Below, in pieces: positions 57,142-64,000 of a DNA stretch of 64,000 bases (positions are counted from its first letter, which is position 1; each line of letters starts with the position of its first letter). The translations under genes were made by a program, and so were the position numbers. The notes below the pieces were generated by a model, which was not told where the DNA came from, made no database searches, and saw nothing but the letters and a program-made list of their open reading frames with translations. Origin of the DNA: Liquidambar formosana (Eukaryota > Streptophyta > Magnoliopsida > Saxifragales > Altingiaceae); NCBI GenBank assembly GCA_039720395.1, contig CM077826.1, positions 37,538,790 through 37,602,789 on the forward strand, given 5' to 3'.

Positions 57142-57164
57142 CCCCCCCCCCCCCCCCCCCCCCC
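57142..57164 (+). repeat. Long C tract
   Basis: About 23 consecutive C residues, flanked by further C-rich sequence, 260 bp upstream of the aminotransferase start codon. The opposite strand is a G run. Confidence 0.9.
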
Positions 57165-57422
57165 TCCCTTCTCTCTCTTTTTAGCAGATTGGGATAAATT
57201 TGTAATTACAATAGATCAAGACCTTTTAAGCCAATTTTTCAAAATACAATAGTAAAAAAGTCCTCCAAGGCCCCAACCCTTCTCACCAAAGTAGTAGAAA
57301 GGAAGACACCTACTACACCAATGCCGCGGTTGTTTCTCTGTGGGCGCTCCGAATTCAAAGCGTGATATTCTGTTTCGTTTTTTTGAAAGTACAACAACTT
57401 ACTTTGACGGTCTTTATAAGCG

Positions 57423-64000
<6,578 letters not shown>

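Overview
This is a transposon-rich stretch of a flowering-plant nuclear genome, most likely a eudicot. The evidence is two ordinary plant genes with GT-AG introns (a pectin methylesterase and an alanine aminotransferase) to the right of about 46.9 kb of nested LTR retrotransposons. The species cannot be named from the sequence alone.

Layout. Bases 1-46923 are a nest of retroelements whose boundaries can be read from TG...CA ends and 5-bp target duplications. The oldest is element C (minus strand, Ty3/gypsy, Tat-like; LTR 46319-46923, decayed gag-pol inward to 26758). Element 1 (minus strand, chromovirus-like; LTR 24809-26757, running off the left edge) sits in C's integrase. Element A (minus strand, 3798-24357, 20.6 kb, duplication GCAGC) sits in element 1's gag. 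Element B (plus strand, 28880-43277, duplication GTCTC) sits in C's reverse transcriptase, and a solo LTR (40327-41733, duplication GCTAT) sits in B's 3' LTR. After the nest come a LINE fragment, an AT-rich intergenic region, the pectin methylesterase gene (49760-53754), a spacer with a MITE and an old local duplication, and the alanine aminotransferase gene (57423 to beyond the right edge).

Element A is the most interesting object. It is an Ogre/Tat-type element with dual RNase H, a 170-bp pol intron and LTRs differing at only about 19 positions by eye. Between integrase and 3' LTR it carries two genes on the opposite strand: a seven-exon plant-mobile-domain-like gene (580 aa, open throughout) and a single-exon 425-aa gene that shares a spaced sequence pattern with it. 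An 80-nt GC-rich inverted repeat lies upstream of the TATA box of the LTR promoter and also upstream of both antisense genes, suggesting one duplicated promoter module. The region next to the 3' LTR is an array of short hairpins whose stems change sequence while staying self-complementary.

Element B is a related, non-autonomous derivative that lost nearly all of pol. It keeps the LTRs, primer-binding site, a damaged gag, the hairpin beside the polypurine tract, and its own array of mini-hairpins built from a different sequence. Shared cis structures with divergent sequence are the main hint of an undescribed function in this window. All statements come from reading the sequence; no database search or folding program was run.
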